Position numbers and translations under genes: made by a program. A stretch of DNA of 64,000 bases from Gnetum montanum (lineage: Eukaryota > Streptophyta > Gnetopsida > Gnetales > Gnetaceae), in assembly GCA_015680685.1 (NCBI GenBank), contig MNCI01022307.1, positions 557,642-621,641 of the forward strand. The letters are read 5' to 3'. The notes beneath the pieces are model-generated. The model was not told the origin of the DNA. It did no database searches and worked only from the letters and a program-made list of their open reading frames with translations. Shown here in pieces: positions 1-10,984 of the stretch (position 1 is its first letter; each line of letters opens with the position of its first letter).

Positions 1-595
1 GATCATTGTAACAATCCAAATGTCTATCATTAGTGTGAGTAGTTGTTCCTGCCGTGAATAGTTGGTGCTCACGTGGATCAAAGCCTATAGCATGTACAGT
101 TGATCGAGGGCCCTGATGCTTTACCTCTTCACCAGAGTGAGGAGGAGGAACATCATTTTCTAAGAAACCCATCGTGAGGGGTTCCTCGTCTCCTATTTCA
201 CTAATGACGTGGGGGACCTTGCCCTTCAATAATGAATGTTGGCTCTCCTGCCTTGCATCCCGAATATGTTGGACATTTGTGGGACGGTAATCCCTTATGC
301 GATATATTCTAGCAACGTATTCAGCGAATAAGTCCTGCATGCCAATCTGTGCCAATTCACGGAAAAGCATGTTCGGAACGGATCGATCTGGTGGTAAAAC
401 TATATTACCAAACCAATCTCTCCAGCGCAACTGTTCGTCCTGATGGAGAGTATAAGTGTAATCAGGGATATACTTATCGAGATGAGTATAAGTTATCGTA
501 TACTGTTTAGGACCTGGCTGACATGGGTTATGCGTCTGATGCTGACCTTCTCCTGTGTTGTCCTTAGGCGAGGTGATTTTATGAGAAGAAGCCAT
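1..595 (-). CDS. gag: Gag N-terminal part of A1, open to window edge
   Basis: The start is the ATG at 595-593 (MASSHK...), the same place and similar sequence as the gag starts of A2 (7,991) and A4 (50,696). The frame runs 198 codons with no stop to position 1. It contains the family motif LHQDEQLRWRDWFGNIVLPP, and further on QDLFAEYVA and a PPP run. Gag would form the virus-like particle that packages element RNA in the cytoplasm. The core Retrotrans_gag region and zinc knuckle seen in A2 and A4 would lie off the left edge. The sequence is 128 nt downstream of the primer site. Confidence 0.85.
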   Translation of the reverse strand, partial: MASSHKITSPKDNTGEGQHQTHNPCQPGPKQYTITYTHLDKYIPDYTYTLHQDEQLRWRDWFGNIVLPPDRSVPNMLFRELAQIGMQDLFAEYVARIYRIRDYRPTNVQHIRDARQESQHSLLKGKVPHVISEIGDEEPLTMGFLENDVPPPHSGEEVKHQGPRSTVHAIGFDPREHQLFTAGTTTHTNDRHLDCYND

Positions 596-722
596 TTCTA
601 ATGGTGTGCTAACTTTCACTGTTATTTATGTTCTTAATTAACTGATTAACCCTAAGGTTCGTTTAAAGCTCACAACGATGTGAGTGATATCCCTTATGTT
701 CAATTGGCGTGAAAACACTTAG

Positions 723-740
723 TCCCCGGCAATGGCGCCA
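723..740 (-). promoter_or_regulatory. Primer-binding site of A1 (tRNA-Asp type)
   Basis: The plus strand reads TCCCCGGCAATGGCGCCA, which closely matches the 3' end of plant tRNA-Asp including CCA. On the element's sense strand this is TGGCGCCATTGCCGGGGA, one base from the LTR end. tRNA-Asp-type primer sites are typical of the Athila lineage. Confidence 0.85.
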
Positions 741-741
741 A

Positions 742-1629
742 TGATGAGTGGTGAGGTACCCCTACACTCAACCATACGAATACGAGCGTGCACGCGTGAT
801 CCAGTCGAACTCCGCAGACTAAATGCCTTAACGCCATAAGAAACACTTGGGGTTAATCGTTCGTTGTCTTCCTAGGCTTGCTTGTAGGCGTCACAATGTA
901 TGGTTAAGCAAGTCTAAGGTATATGATTTTTTTGGTATTTTTTAGTTTATCTCCTAAGCTATGAGGGAAAGGGTTGAGAAACTAACTAACTCTAACTAAT
1001 GTCCTAAGTCTAAATTAACTAGCGTCAGCATCCGTTCCCACTTACCGGACACACCCTGAACTATGCAACTGTGGCTACCAAACGTTAATCATTACTGAGA
1101 TCACCACACGTAACGCAAGTGCTCGAAGTGGTTGTACTGAGGCACCTAACTAGGAGGAAGGGGTTGAGAGAGCCTAACTAGCCTAAGTGCAATGAGCAGC
1201 CGATTCCTTGATTAGCCATACACATCCGTAGATGCTCATAATCAAGTCGTACTCGTGCGCACTAGGAAAGCAATAAATAAATAACAATAATTAAAACCAT
1301 GTACTACAAGGTTTATCCAATCAAGTTCATCTTTATTGCCGTACACAACTTGTGGTCAGGTTACAAAGTTGCTCGAATAAAGAGCTGTTCACTCTAGGAC
1401 TCCTACTGCGGGCACATGGGAAAAATTCTAACTCTGGAGAGATCAATCTGCCAGAGCTTCACTACTTCTAGCCAGGATTGGGAAATGAAGGGAGTGCCGC
1501 CTCTTATTTATAGATATGGCGGCGGACCGCGATATCGCGTACACGATATCGTAGGGAAAGACCCGATATCGCGTACGCGATATCGCATGGGATGCGATAT
1601 CGTGGCACAGTGCATGTCACGTCTCATCA
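742..1629 (-). repeat. 5' LTR of A1
   Basis: This is an 888-bp LTR beginning TGATGAGTGG and ending GTCTCATCA on the plus strand. It carries a TATA box (minus-strand TATAAATA at 1512-1505) and, just upstream of it in element sense, copies of the palindrome GCGATATCGC at about 1,527-1,610. The plus-strand reading frame 1416-1679 only crosses this repeat and is not a gene. Confidence 0.85.
1505..1512 (-). promoter_or_regulatory. TATA box in A1 LTR
   Basis: TATAAATA on the minus strand, followed in sense by AAGAGGCGGC. The same block is intact in the A2 3' LTR (2,555-2,548) and A6 LTR (53,302-53,295), but mutated in the A2/A3 shared LTR (TATCAATA) and in A4. Confidence 0.6.
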
Positions 1630-2703
1630 GTTATCTTCCTAGACTTACTTGTATTTGTCACGGTTGTATGGTTAAGTAAGTCTGAGGTATGTGATTTTTA
1701 TATCTTTTCTGTTTTATCTCCTATGCTAATGAGGTGAAGGGTGAAGAGACTAATTAACTAAATTTAACTAACTAACTAAGCCTTAATTAACCTAGCATTA
1801 GTATCCATTCCCACTTACCGTTCACACCCTGAACCAATGCAACCTTTAGGCTTACCAAACGCTATTCGTTGCTAGTATTACCAAGCGTAACACACATGCT
1901 CGAAACGGTTGTACTGAATGAACTTAACTAGGAGAGAAGGGTTGAGGGATATTTAATTAACTAATAAAGCATTTAAAAATGAACAATAAATAATAATAAG
2001 TAAAGTCCTATTTAGCCTAGTCCATGCTCGAAGTGGTTGTACTGAGGCACCTAACTAGGAGGAAGGGGTTGAGAGAGCCTAACTAGCCTAAGTGCAATGA
2101 GCAGCCGATTCCTTGACTAATCGTAAACATCTGGGACTACCACTGGGATTACCAAGCGTAGATCCTGGAATACGCCACTGGGTTACCAAGTAGTCACAAT
2201 GCTCATAATCAAGTCGTACTCATACTACATGCGATGAGCAGCCAATTCCTTGACTAGCCATACACATCCTTAGATGCTTGTAATCAAGTCATACTCATAC
2301 CACATTCTAGGAAAGCAATAAATAACAATAAATAAAATCCTATCCATGCACTGTAAGGTTTATCCAGTCAAGTTCATCTTTATTTCCGTACACAACTTGT
2401 GTTTAGGTACAATGTTGCTTGAATAAAGATCCATTCACTCTAGGACTCCTACTGCGGGCACATGGGAAATTAATCTATCTCTGGAGTGATCAAACTGCCA
2501 GAGCTTTGCTACTTTTAGCCAAGATGAGAAATGAGGGGAGCACCTCTTATTTATAGATTTGGCAGCGGACTGCAATATCACGTACGCGATATCATAGGGG
2601 ACGACGCGATATCGTGTACGCGATATCCCATGGGATGCGATATCGCGACGGTCGCGATATCGCGTACACAATATCACGGTGCATGTGATATCACGTCTTA
2701 TCA
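1630..2703 (-). repeat. 3' LTR of A2, mosaic and truncated by A1
   Basis: It ends CTTATCA at 2,703 and has a TATA box (minus, 2,555-2,548) and GATATC palindromes at 2,573-2,695. Positions 1,630 to about 2,027 are nearly identical to the A4 LTR (from about 50,965), whereas about 2,028-2,500 follow the A1 and A2/A3 LTR type. The switch falls inside TCCATGCTCGAAG. The copy is therefore a recombinant of two LTR subtypes. Confidence 0.75.
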
Positions 2704-4723
2704 TACCTCCATGACTGAATGAAAACTCGTCCTCGAGTTTCTTATAATAATATCAAGTAGGTATGGAATTATTGAGGGGAATGGAACTAATGGGATGACA
2801 TGTGAATAGATCATTATTACAAGACATGACAAAACTGGTGTTCATGACAACAAGGGTGAACACCTTATTACAATGACATCAGGCCTTAGTTGGCAGCTGA
2901 GAAAGAGAGAGAGAAAGAAGTGTTGCTGCTACCAATGCCAAAATTGCACCTTCGTTGTCCATCCGTAAGCACGCCATCGATCTTGCTCCTTGCATCACTG
3001 CTTCTAGCATGGCTCCACTCCAAGTGTTTACTCCAGATCTGCTCCGTTGTTTGCATGGTTGTCACCTGCACACACAACACAATCTTATATTAGCAAGGGC
3101 AATTGAATCATCATGTAATTGATACCTTGCTTTGGTGTAAGTCCATTGGCTAGGTTGTGGTATGGCTAATATGGATTTGGGAATATATTAAGGATGACTA
3201 CCGAAGGTGTAGGGGTTAGGAAGAAAATCAAAAATTTTGCAGGGTAGGAGAAAATCGAAAAAATTAGGCCCCGTACCCCCATGACTAATCGCAAACCTCC
3301 GATAGCGTTAGAATGGAGAAAGGAAAGGAATGAGAAAGATAGATAAAACGGGACAACTATGGCATCAATGAAAGGGATGTCAAGATGGAAATGAACAAAA
3401 ACAGAATTAATTGCAAAATGTTAAGGGAAAGAATTTAACTAATGCTCCAAATAGGAATGCCCTTAATGCCCTGACAAACCCACATTCAAAAAGTCCGTAG
3501 GCCCTGGGAATGTCATCTGGATCAAGAGTTAAAGTCTTAACCACAAGAATTTACCAAAAATAAAATAATGCATCAACCAAAATATATACACTAATGATAC
3601 AACCGGCAATGAGGTGAACAATGAAGAGAAGGAAGGAGAGAAGAGAAATGGAATGGAATCCCAAGAACAAGGTAGTGTACAACCCCTTGTGTGTTTGATG
3701 ATTAATGTGACTTGGCAAATCTCATTCCAACTCCGACCTCAAACCAACCACATCCAGTGACTTCGCATCAACGCATTCAGTTAAACCATCCACTTGGGCA
3801 ACAAGAATGGGGGCTCCAAGACCCACCACCATTCTGACGAAACAAAGGAGAGAATGAGAAGCGAGAAGGGCCTTAGTTAGAGGTAACACTTTTGGTTCCA
3901 TAACCAGTGGTTGTAGCCCAAGTTTATTTGTCTAAGGGGTGTGCTTTGAATTCTCACTTCGTTCTTCATTTTTTTTTGAATTTTTGTGTTTTGTATTTTT
4001 ATGCGTGAGAACCACACCATGCAAAGACTTTTTATTTTTATTATCTCAGCTTCCGATAATTGGGTAACATCGAAACGGTGAGAAAACTCAAAAAGAAAAA
4101 ATCCAAGCACCCAAGAGAACAGCCAACACAAAAGCATCAAGTTCCCTTGAAGTCACACCCTTTGCAATCCTTGAGTCCTTCCTTAGTTTGAGAAATGCCC
4201 GGCCACCAATTCGTTAAAGTTCTTTAATTGAAAGAGATTGTACATTTCCAAGCCAAGAGAGACCATAGAACTTGGTGGATGGATGGATGAAGTGGGCTCA
4301 TTGCCTGCCATATCAAAAGAAACATACCTTAGTATCAACATTATGACTTAAAGGTAAAAACTAAACATTAGCAACCAATATGAAAACAGTTCATACCATC
4401 ATTCCGAACACTTATTGGATGACAAACTTACAGGGTGGATACACACACACACTCACACAAAAAATGGAAAAGTATAACGATGTTGTAAAACAAAAATAAG
4501 AAAAGTTAAAGAAATTTGTAAAACAAAAACGTGTAAAACAAAAACGTGTAAAACAAAAACTTGTAAAACAAAAACGTGTGAAACAAAAACTTGTAAAACA
4601 AAAACGTGTAAAAAAAATGTGTAAAAGAAAAACTTAAAAGAACTAAGGGCCCCATATAATTAGCATAGGTGGCTGTCTCCCCCATGACTGAGTTGTAAGG
4701 GAGAGATCTGAAATAATGAGCAT
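2704..4723 (-). other. 3' noncoding region of A2
   Basis: This roughly 2-kb block lies between coding sequence and 3' LTR and is shared with A3 (9,244-9,409 plus 28,339-29,880) and A6 (53,422-55,330). It has no conserved long frame, so the env-like ORF of some Athila elements is absent or decayed. Conserved landmarks are TAAGGGGTGTGCTTTGAATTC (near 3,935), GCGTGAGAACCACACCATGC (near 4,000), three copies of CCYCCATGACTRA and a period-15 repeat (about 4,515-4,620). Confidence 0.75.
4510..4635. repeat. Period-15 minisatellite, unit GTGTAAAACAAAAAC
   Basis: About seven to eight near-identical 15-bp units lie in the A2 3' noncoding region. The same place in A3 (about 29,755-29,835) has fewer units and A6 (about 55,190-55,240) has two or three, so copy number varies among elements. 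Confidence 0.8.
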
Positions 4724-4848
4724 CTATTTGAATTTCTTAAAAGTGCCCAACTTCTCCCAATTGATGATGTTAGATTAAGGGGTGGAAGTTGGCGACACTC
4801 ATGTTCCAATGTATATATGCTTTCATTGTTGGCATGGGTTTTCTCAGT

Positions 4849-5706
4849 TCATTCCATGCATATTTGGTTACTCCTACGAGTAGCCGTCAACCACAGGGTG
4901 TCTACTACCTCTTGTGTGATTGCTACATACAGGCATCTTTGTTGTAAAGTTTCAAGAGCATACCTGCTACATGGAGGCATTTCCTCCATGTCATCACCTG
5001 ATGAATCACTGTATGTGATGCATGAAACTTTCCTCTTCTTGATCTTTCCACATATGTTGATCTTGGAAATTTCCAAGGAAAGATCGCGGATCCTAAGGCA
5101 TGCATCTATTGTACTTAGCCATGCCCTTCCCATTATAATTGGGAAGTCCCCTTCATTATTCTTAACTTCGATCACCAGAAAATCAGCTGGGTAAGACCAA
5201 CCACACACAGTGGTAATAATGTCCTCCACCAATCCTAAGGGAATGGTGATGGACTGGTCTACCAGCTCTAGTTGAATGTTACTCTTCTTAAGTTGGGGCA
5301 GGTTCCAGGCGTGATACATCTCTTGTAAAATTAAGTTAACTCCAGAACTTGAGTCAAGAAGAGCCCTATGTGGTTCATTTTTGACGATCTGGAGATAGAT
5401 TAAGGGACTCCCAGGGTCAGTTAGTTTCCTGGGAAAGTGGCCTACCTTGATCCAGTCAGTTACAGTATGTGTTAACATAACCGTATGTGTTAAGCTTTGA
5501 TTTTGGACCGAAGGGTGCTCCGAAGTGTTAGATGGTGGAGGAGTGTACATGGCCTCAACCACTTGTTGTTGCAAAAGTTTGTCTGGGCTTTTGGTTCTGA
5601 AGTAAGGTCTTCTCTTTTTACAATTGTCAAAACCAGCAGCGGGTTGAATATTTACAGCTCTCGCAGCGTGACGTTGCTGCGGTTGAGGAGGAAGTTTTCC
5701 TTGCAT
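4849..5706 (-). pseudogene. pro: Aspartic protease region of A2 polyprotein
   Basis: An uninterrupted 285-aa frame matching the protease parts of A4 (47,718 to about 48,200) and A5 (62,900-63,271). After a Gln/Pro-rich start it has GSPLIYLQI, the active-site segment ALLDSSSGVNLI (canonical retroviral-type is D-S/T-G-A), PLGLVEDI, WSYPADFLVI and FPIIMGRAWLSTIDA. The Gly of the D-S/T-G triad is replaced by Ser, so activity is doubtful. The enzyme would cut the Gag-Pol precursor. The frame differs from that of gag upstream, and downstream the sequence soon joins the 3' noncoding region, so no RT follows. Confidence 0.75.
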
Positions 5707-7991
5707 TGTTGGAGCAGGACATGTTATGGGAACTACTACTGGTGGAAGAGGTGTGGATGGATTAGGAGGATGGTGTGGGTATGGAGTGTCTCCAGGAGGA
5801 GAAGGAGTCCTGAAGTACTCCCGAACTTGTTAGTGATGGTTGGGGGTTGTGTGACTCATAGAGTCACTTGGAGAAATCGGCTGCTACACATAATATCCAT
5901 AAAGGTCAAGCTACCAGTAAGGGTACTGATGTTTCGGTGATGGCATCCTCCATGACTGTGGGTGTTGCCACTGCTGATGCTGTCCGATGGGTTGTGGGGG
6001 AGTTCCATTTGGATAGTACGTTAAGGGCTGGTGGAACTGCCTTGGGTTACCTTGGTGATAAGGTAACCTACGGGGTGTTTATCATTTGTTCAGTCTTGGA
6101 TTAAGTACATACCCCCCAGACTCTTGTAGATGTGAAATGATTAGACAACATCCCTTAGGATGGTCATAGTAGCAGATCTCACATCCACCGTCATCGGCTG
6201 AATCTGAATCCACAACCACATCGAAGTTAGTGATTTTCCTCTTGCCCTTGTTATGTGCAGGGCTTAAATCTCTCCACTTTTTTTTACCTTTGTCACTACT
6301 TTGTTCTACCTTAGACTCTTCTACAATTTTTAAGACAGTTTCAATTTTAGAGTCTAAGGAACTTCATACGTTGTCTACCTTACCGCTATTTCTGTTGTTA
6401 ACTTTTGGATCGGCAAGGTTTTCCTGTTCACCAACTCTTCGAGTGGTGACTCATCCTCTTCATCACAAAATTTCACTCCCTTCTTTCGAAGAGAGGGATC
6501 TCGGTTGTACTCTTCCATACTTTCCCTTTTTCGTAGCTCACCTTCTTCGTTTGCTACTTGCTCTAGCAAGCTTTGAAATTCATGGGCTCTAAGTTGTGAG
6601 AGTCTCCCTTGGGCATAAGTCCCAAGGGTTCTCCTCGTTTCATTCCTTAGCCCATCCACGATGTGGTGAAGTTGATCCCGCTGAGCATACCCATGGCCCG
6701 GGCAATGATGTAACAATGTGTATTAGCGGGCCATGGTAGCATCCAAGGGTTCATGTGTACCTTGTTTCCAGCCTTGGATCTGCTTATGCAAGTTGGACAC
6801 TCTGGAGTACATTTGATACTTTTCGTTAAATAGTTCTAGCATCGTACTCCACCTCCTGATGGTTTCCGGCTCTAAGGACCGGTACCAGCTCTCTGCTTCT
6901 TTAGTGAGTTTCCTTGGGAACAGCTTAAGATTTTGCAACTCATTTTCTATATTCTGCAAGGCACAGGCATTATGGAATGCCTGTAAATGATTTTGCGGAT
7001 TAGCATTGTATTCCCCTTCAAATCGTGAGATGTTGTTCATGTCTAATCATTTGATCCGACTATCTTTTAAATGCCTTGTGGGAATCCTAACTACCTCCGT
7101 TATGTCAAGCATACTTCAGGTTGCGAGTAGGGGCTCATCATGATCGTTTCTTTCATGACACCTGTGATGTCTACGTTGTTCCCTACTCTCCCTACGTTCA
7201 TGCCCTTGTCCTCTCTCTCGACTTTCCCATCAAGGTCTCTCATTTTTTCTACTTTTATCCTCTCTGTTGTATTCATGATGGCTGCGCCCAGATGTGGAAG
7301 GAGAGGGTTAGAAATGTGAAGAAGGGGAAGAAGAAGGGAAACAATCGCCATGACGATGTTTCTTGCCTTCTCTTCGGCTGCTACAGCCCCAATTGTGGTG
7401 ACAATCTAAGGGCCTATCCTTAGCATAAGTGGTTGTTCCCTCTGTGAATAGCTGGTGTTCACGGGCATCAGAACTAGAGATATGTATCGTTGATCGTAGG
7501 TTCTGATACCCTTCCTCCTCACCATCGTTAGGAGGGGGAACATCATTTGTTAAAGAACCTGTGATAAGGGGTTTCTCATCTCCTATTTCACTAAGGACGT
7601 GCGGGGCTTTGCCCTTCCGAAAAGCATGTTGACTCTCCTGCCTTAAGTCCCTCATACGTTGGGCATCTGTGGGATAATAATCCCTCATGTTAAAATCATC
7701 TGCAACGTATTCAGCAAATAGTTCTTGCATGCCAATTTATACCAAGGCATGGAAGAGCATGTTAGGGACTGATCGATCTGGGGGTAACATGATGTTACCT
7801 TGCAAATCTCTCCATCATAGCTGTTCGTCTTGATGGAGGATAAAAGTAAATTTAGGGATATACTCATCGAGATGAGTATATGTCATCTTATATTGTTTAG
7901 GACTTGGCTGATTTTGGTTATGTGTTTTATGTTGTCGACTATCTCGTGTATGGTCCTTAGGTGGTGAGTTGCTCTTATGAGAAGAAGGCAT
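5707..7991 (-). pseudogene. gag: Gag of A2, several in-frame stops
   Basis: Start ATG at 7,991-7,989 (MPSSHK). One reading phase carries fragments at 7,991-7,308, 7,040-6,723 and 6,716-6,375, separated by stops. Parts in order are an N-terminal LHQDEQL domain, a basic and Ser-rich stretch (REGKKHRHGD), the Retrotrans_gag core (NIENELQNLKLFPRKLTKEA, then SWYRSL and FNEKYQ), a charged coiled segment (EEGELRKRESMEEY), a zinc-knuckle-like CEICYYDHPKGCC near 6,150-6,190 and a Tyr/Pro/Gln-rich tail. Gag would bind and package element RNA. This copy cannot make the full protein. Confidence 0.75.
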
Positions 7992-8114
7992 TGTTATCGG
8001 TGTGCTATTTCACCGTTATATAATTTTTTTATCTTGATTAACTTGAAGGTTCATTAAGGCTCACAACGATGTGAGTGATATTCCTTATGTTCATTTTGGC
8101 GTAAAAACACTTAG

Positions 8115-8132
8115 TCCCCAGCGACGATGCCA
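8115..8132 (-). promoter_or_regulatory. Primer-binding site of A2 (degenerate)
   Basis: TCCCCAGCGACGATGCCA on the plus strand is a mutated version of the tRNA-Asp-type site of A1, again one base from the LTR. Confidence 0.7.
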
Positions 8133-8133
8133 A

Positions 8134-9243
8134 TGATGAGTGGCGAGGTACCCCTACACTCAACCATACGAAACAAGTGTAGCACGCGCAATCCGGTCGA
8201 ACTCCGTAGACTAAATGCCTAAACACCCCATGGAACACTTAGGGTTAATCATTCGTTGTCTTCCCTGACTTACTTGTTGTTGTCATGGTGTATGGTTAAG
8301 TAAGTCTGAGGTATATGATTTTAATGATCTTTTATGGTTTTTCTCCTATGTTAAAGGGTGAAGGGTTAAGAGAACTAACTAACTCTAACTAAGGACCTAA
8401 GCCTAAATTAACTAGCGTCAGCATCCGTTCTCACTTACCGTACACACCCTGAATTATGCAACTGTGGCTACCAAACGCTAATCGTTATTGGGATCACCAC
8501 ACGTAATGCACGTGCTCGAAGTGGTCGTACTTAGGCACCTAACTAGGAGGAAGGGGTTGAAAGAGCCTAACTAGCCTAAGTGCAATGAGCAGCCGATTCC
8601 TTGACTAACCGTACACATTTGGGACTACCACTGAGATTACCAAGCATAGATCCTGGAATATGCCACTGGGTTACCAAGTAGTCATAATGCTCGTAATCAA
8701 GTCGTACTCATACTGCATGCGATGAGCAGCCGATTCCTTGACTAGCCGTACACATCCTTAGATGCTCGTAATCAAGTTGTACTCGTACCACATTCTAGGA
8801 AAGCAATAAATAACAATAAATAAAATCCTATCCATGCACTGTAAGGTTTATCCAATCAAGTTCCTCTTTATTGCCAAACACAACTTATGTTTAGGTACAA
8901 TGTTGCTCGAATAAAGATCCGTTCACTCTAGGACTCCTACTGCGGGCACATGGGAAATTAATCTATCTCTGGAGTGATCAAACTGCCAGAGCTTCGCTAC
9001 TTCTAGCCAGGATGAGAAATGAGGGGAGTGTCGCCTCTTATTGATAGATTTGATGATGAACTGCAATATCGCGTATGCGATATCGCAGGGGACGACGCGA
9101 TATTGCGACGACCGAGATATCGCGTACGCGATATCGCAGTGCATGCGATATCGCATCTCATCAATGGCGCACTGCGATATCGCGTAAGAGATATCGCAGG
9201 GGAAGACGTGATATCACAACCCATGCAATATCACATCCCATCA
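8134..9243 (-). repeat. LTR shared by A2 (5') and A3 (3')
   Basis: A 1,110-bp LTR with TGATGAG at the left and CATCCCATCA at the right. On its left are the primer site and gag of A2; on its right the family A 3' noncoding sequence continues without a break (TACCCCCATGACTGAA...). One LTR thus joins two internal regions, as produced by unequal LTR-LTR recombination. It holds the largest palindrome block of the family (9,061-9,235) and a mutated TATA (TATCAATA). Confidence 0.8.
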
Positions 9244-9409
9244 TACCCCCATGACTGAATAAAAAATCATCCTCGAGTTCCTTACAAAATATTGGGACAG
9301 TATGGGATTATTGACTCAAATGGAACTAATGGTAAATGGGATGACATGTGAACGGATCATCATTACATAACAAGAAAAAATTGGTTTTCATGACAATAAG
9401 AGTGAACAC
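9244..9409 (-). other. A3 3' noncoding region, left piece
   Basis: It matches 2,704-2,870 and 53,422-53,590. It ends with the 5-bp target AACAC (9,405-9,409) of element B and resumes after the second AACAC at 28,339. Confidence 0.85.
9405..9409. repeat. Target-site duplication of B, left copy
   Basis: AACAC directly precedes the LTR start TGAAACACC. The same five bases follow the 3' LTR end at 28,339-28,343. Confidence 0.9.
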
Positions 9410-10844
9410 TGAAACACCACAAAATTCTGAGCTTAGTACTTCTCCAACAAGAATCGAGCTAAGCCATGACGTTCCTTAGCATGACTAAAGTTTAAGGGCC
9501 TCACAGATAGCTTCAAGCAGAGTCGGACTCAACGAAGAGCAGCTCCTTGGGACCCACCAACGACCACGACAATATCTGTTATCAAAAATGGCAACTTCGG
9601 AGCTCAAGATACTTAGTCATTACTAAGTATGCATTCTCAGCATATACGCCCAGCGTATACGCTGGAGTATGCATTCACAGCTTATACGCCCAGCGTACAT
9701 GCCTCACATGTACGCTCAGCATGTATGACTGATGTATACGCCCGATATGCAACCCCCAAAGACAACATGGAAATAGCACTACAGAGCAAAAATTTGTACA
9801 AAGAATCAACTCACACGAACAGACCAATCATCAGATGTTGACATCATGCATTTTGAAGTTCATACGCTGAGCATGAACACCCTACATGCCCAGCGTATAT
9901 GCCCAGCATGTACAAAGTGTACAACCAATGTCAGATCGAGGTCAACCGAGCTGAATATCTACATGCAGCATCTTCATGGCATCCAAATTCAAATCTGAAG
10001 GCCAAAGGACTTCTTTTGCTTTGATCAAGTCTGTACGCCCAGGTCATATGCCCAGCGTGTATACACTGGCGTACAATGGTATACGCTAGCGTACAGCGTG
10101 TATATGTTGGCGTACAGCAGTATACGTTGGCATGCAACACACTGTATACTTGTAAAAATTCATTCTTTCGCACCTGGTCAACGCGTGCCACATGTCACCC
10201 GACCCGAGAATCCAGCACTCCACAGCCAATCATCTCCTCTCAAACCCAAGTCCTGCGTCTACACTTGTATAAAAATCCCAATTTTTCACTAGACCGGGGT
10301 TGGCAATTTTGAGTAAACCAGAAACAAAAAAGAGAACCAGAGATGCTGAGAAACCAGAGCAAAAACCATGTACACTGGATCTCTACCCTGCATGCTGAGC
10401 ATACAACCTTTACGCTGTGCCTGTAGTTGAACCCAGCACACAGTCATCCCTGCATCCACCGGGGCTATTCGCCCACCTTGTGTTAGAGTCACAACTGTGT
10501 TAGACCGATGCATTGTAACTCTCATTTCGCAATAATATTGCTACATTTCTTTGTTAAAATCTATTACAGTTTTTTTATTCATTGTTGCATGTTTACTGTT
10601 CACGCTCTTGTACGTTCACGCTCCGTTTTACATTCGTTACGCCGTTTACGTATAAGCCAGCGTATAGTATATCGGTGTACGTTCGGGGAAATCCTTTCCT
10701 CATCCACGTGCGGACCACTCAAGGTACTCTACCTTCATTAATTCCAGCTCGCCCTCAAGCAAAGGTAGGGTCTTCTGTGCATGTCCAGAGATCTCCAGGT
10801 TTCTATTTCATTCCAGCCGAAGATCGACAATTTCAGACGGTACA
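9410..10844 (+). repeat. 5' LTR of B (1,435 bp)
   Basis: Starts TGAAACACC and ends ACGGTACA, bounded by the target duplication and by the matching end of the 3' LTR. It has many short palindromic words of the type CAGCGTATACGC. The TATA box is at 10,268-10,276. No protein-coding frame is supported in it. Confidence 0.9.
10268..10276 (+). promoter_or_regulatory. TATA box in 5' LTR of B
   Basis: TATAAAAAT at 859 bp into the LTR; the 3' LTR keeps TATAAAAA at 27,763-27,770. It is the probable start region of the genomic transcript. Confidence 0.6.
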
Positions 10845-10849
10845 AAAAA

Positions 10850-10867
10850 TGGCACTAGAAGGAGGCC
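10850..10867 (+). promoter_or_regulatory. Primer-binding site of B
   Basis: TGGCACTAGAAGGAGGCC starts five bases after the LTR end. It is close to the element D site TGGCGCTAGAAGGAGGGCTG, so both families seem to use the same primer tRNA, different from the tRNA-Asp used by family A. I did not identify the tRNA from sequence alone. Confidence 0.75.
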
Positions 10868-10984
10868 TGAAACTGCTTAAGACTTACTATGCTCTCATAC
10901 CCTAATCTTCCCAAACTCATACCGCGTTGACACTAAACCTAGTTCTGAAATTCCCAGATCGACATCCCGTTCTACAGAATTCCC

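Larger units (their letters stand above)
1..1629 (-). mobile_element. Athila-like Ty3/gypsy element A1, 5' part
   Basis: Read on the minus strand this is 5' LTR, primer-binding site and the start of gag, continuing off the left edge. The LTR is bounded by TGATG...CATCA. At position 1,630 the sequence changes abruptly into the middle of another family A LTR, so A1 appears to have inserted into the 3' LTR of A2. The gag frame has no stop over 198 codons, unlike every other family A gag here, so A1 is probably the youngest copy. Its protease, pol and 3' LTR are outside the window. The Athila-like label rests on the primer site and on protease and RT sequences of sister copies. Confidence 0.85.
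1630..9243 (-). mobile_element. Athila-like element A2, internally deleted
   Basis: On the minus strand the order is 5' LTR (8,134-9,243), primer site, gag, protease, then a direct join at about 4,723 to the 3' noncoding region, then the 3' LTR (1,630-2,703). Comparison with A3, A4 and A6 shows that the whole RT-RNase H-integrase block (about 4 kb) is missing at the join. The 3' LTR lacks about its first 110 plus-strand bases, where A1 begins. All coding parts carry stops. Confidence 0.8.

Noticed and set aside
2531-2722. Frames on both strands in family A LTRs (also at 1,416, 9,019 and 51,588)
   Set aside because: They read through GATATC palindromes and TATA sequence in LTRs; the peptides differ between copies with no conserved frame.
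2886-3093. Overlapping small frames in the A2 3' noncoding region as an env-like gene
   Set aside because: The frame is not kept in the matching regions of A3 and A6.
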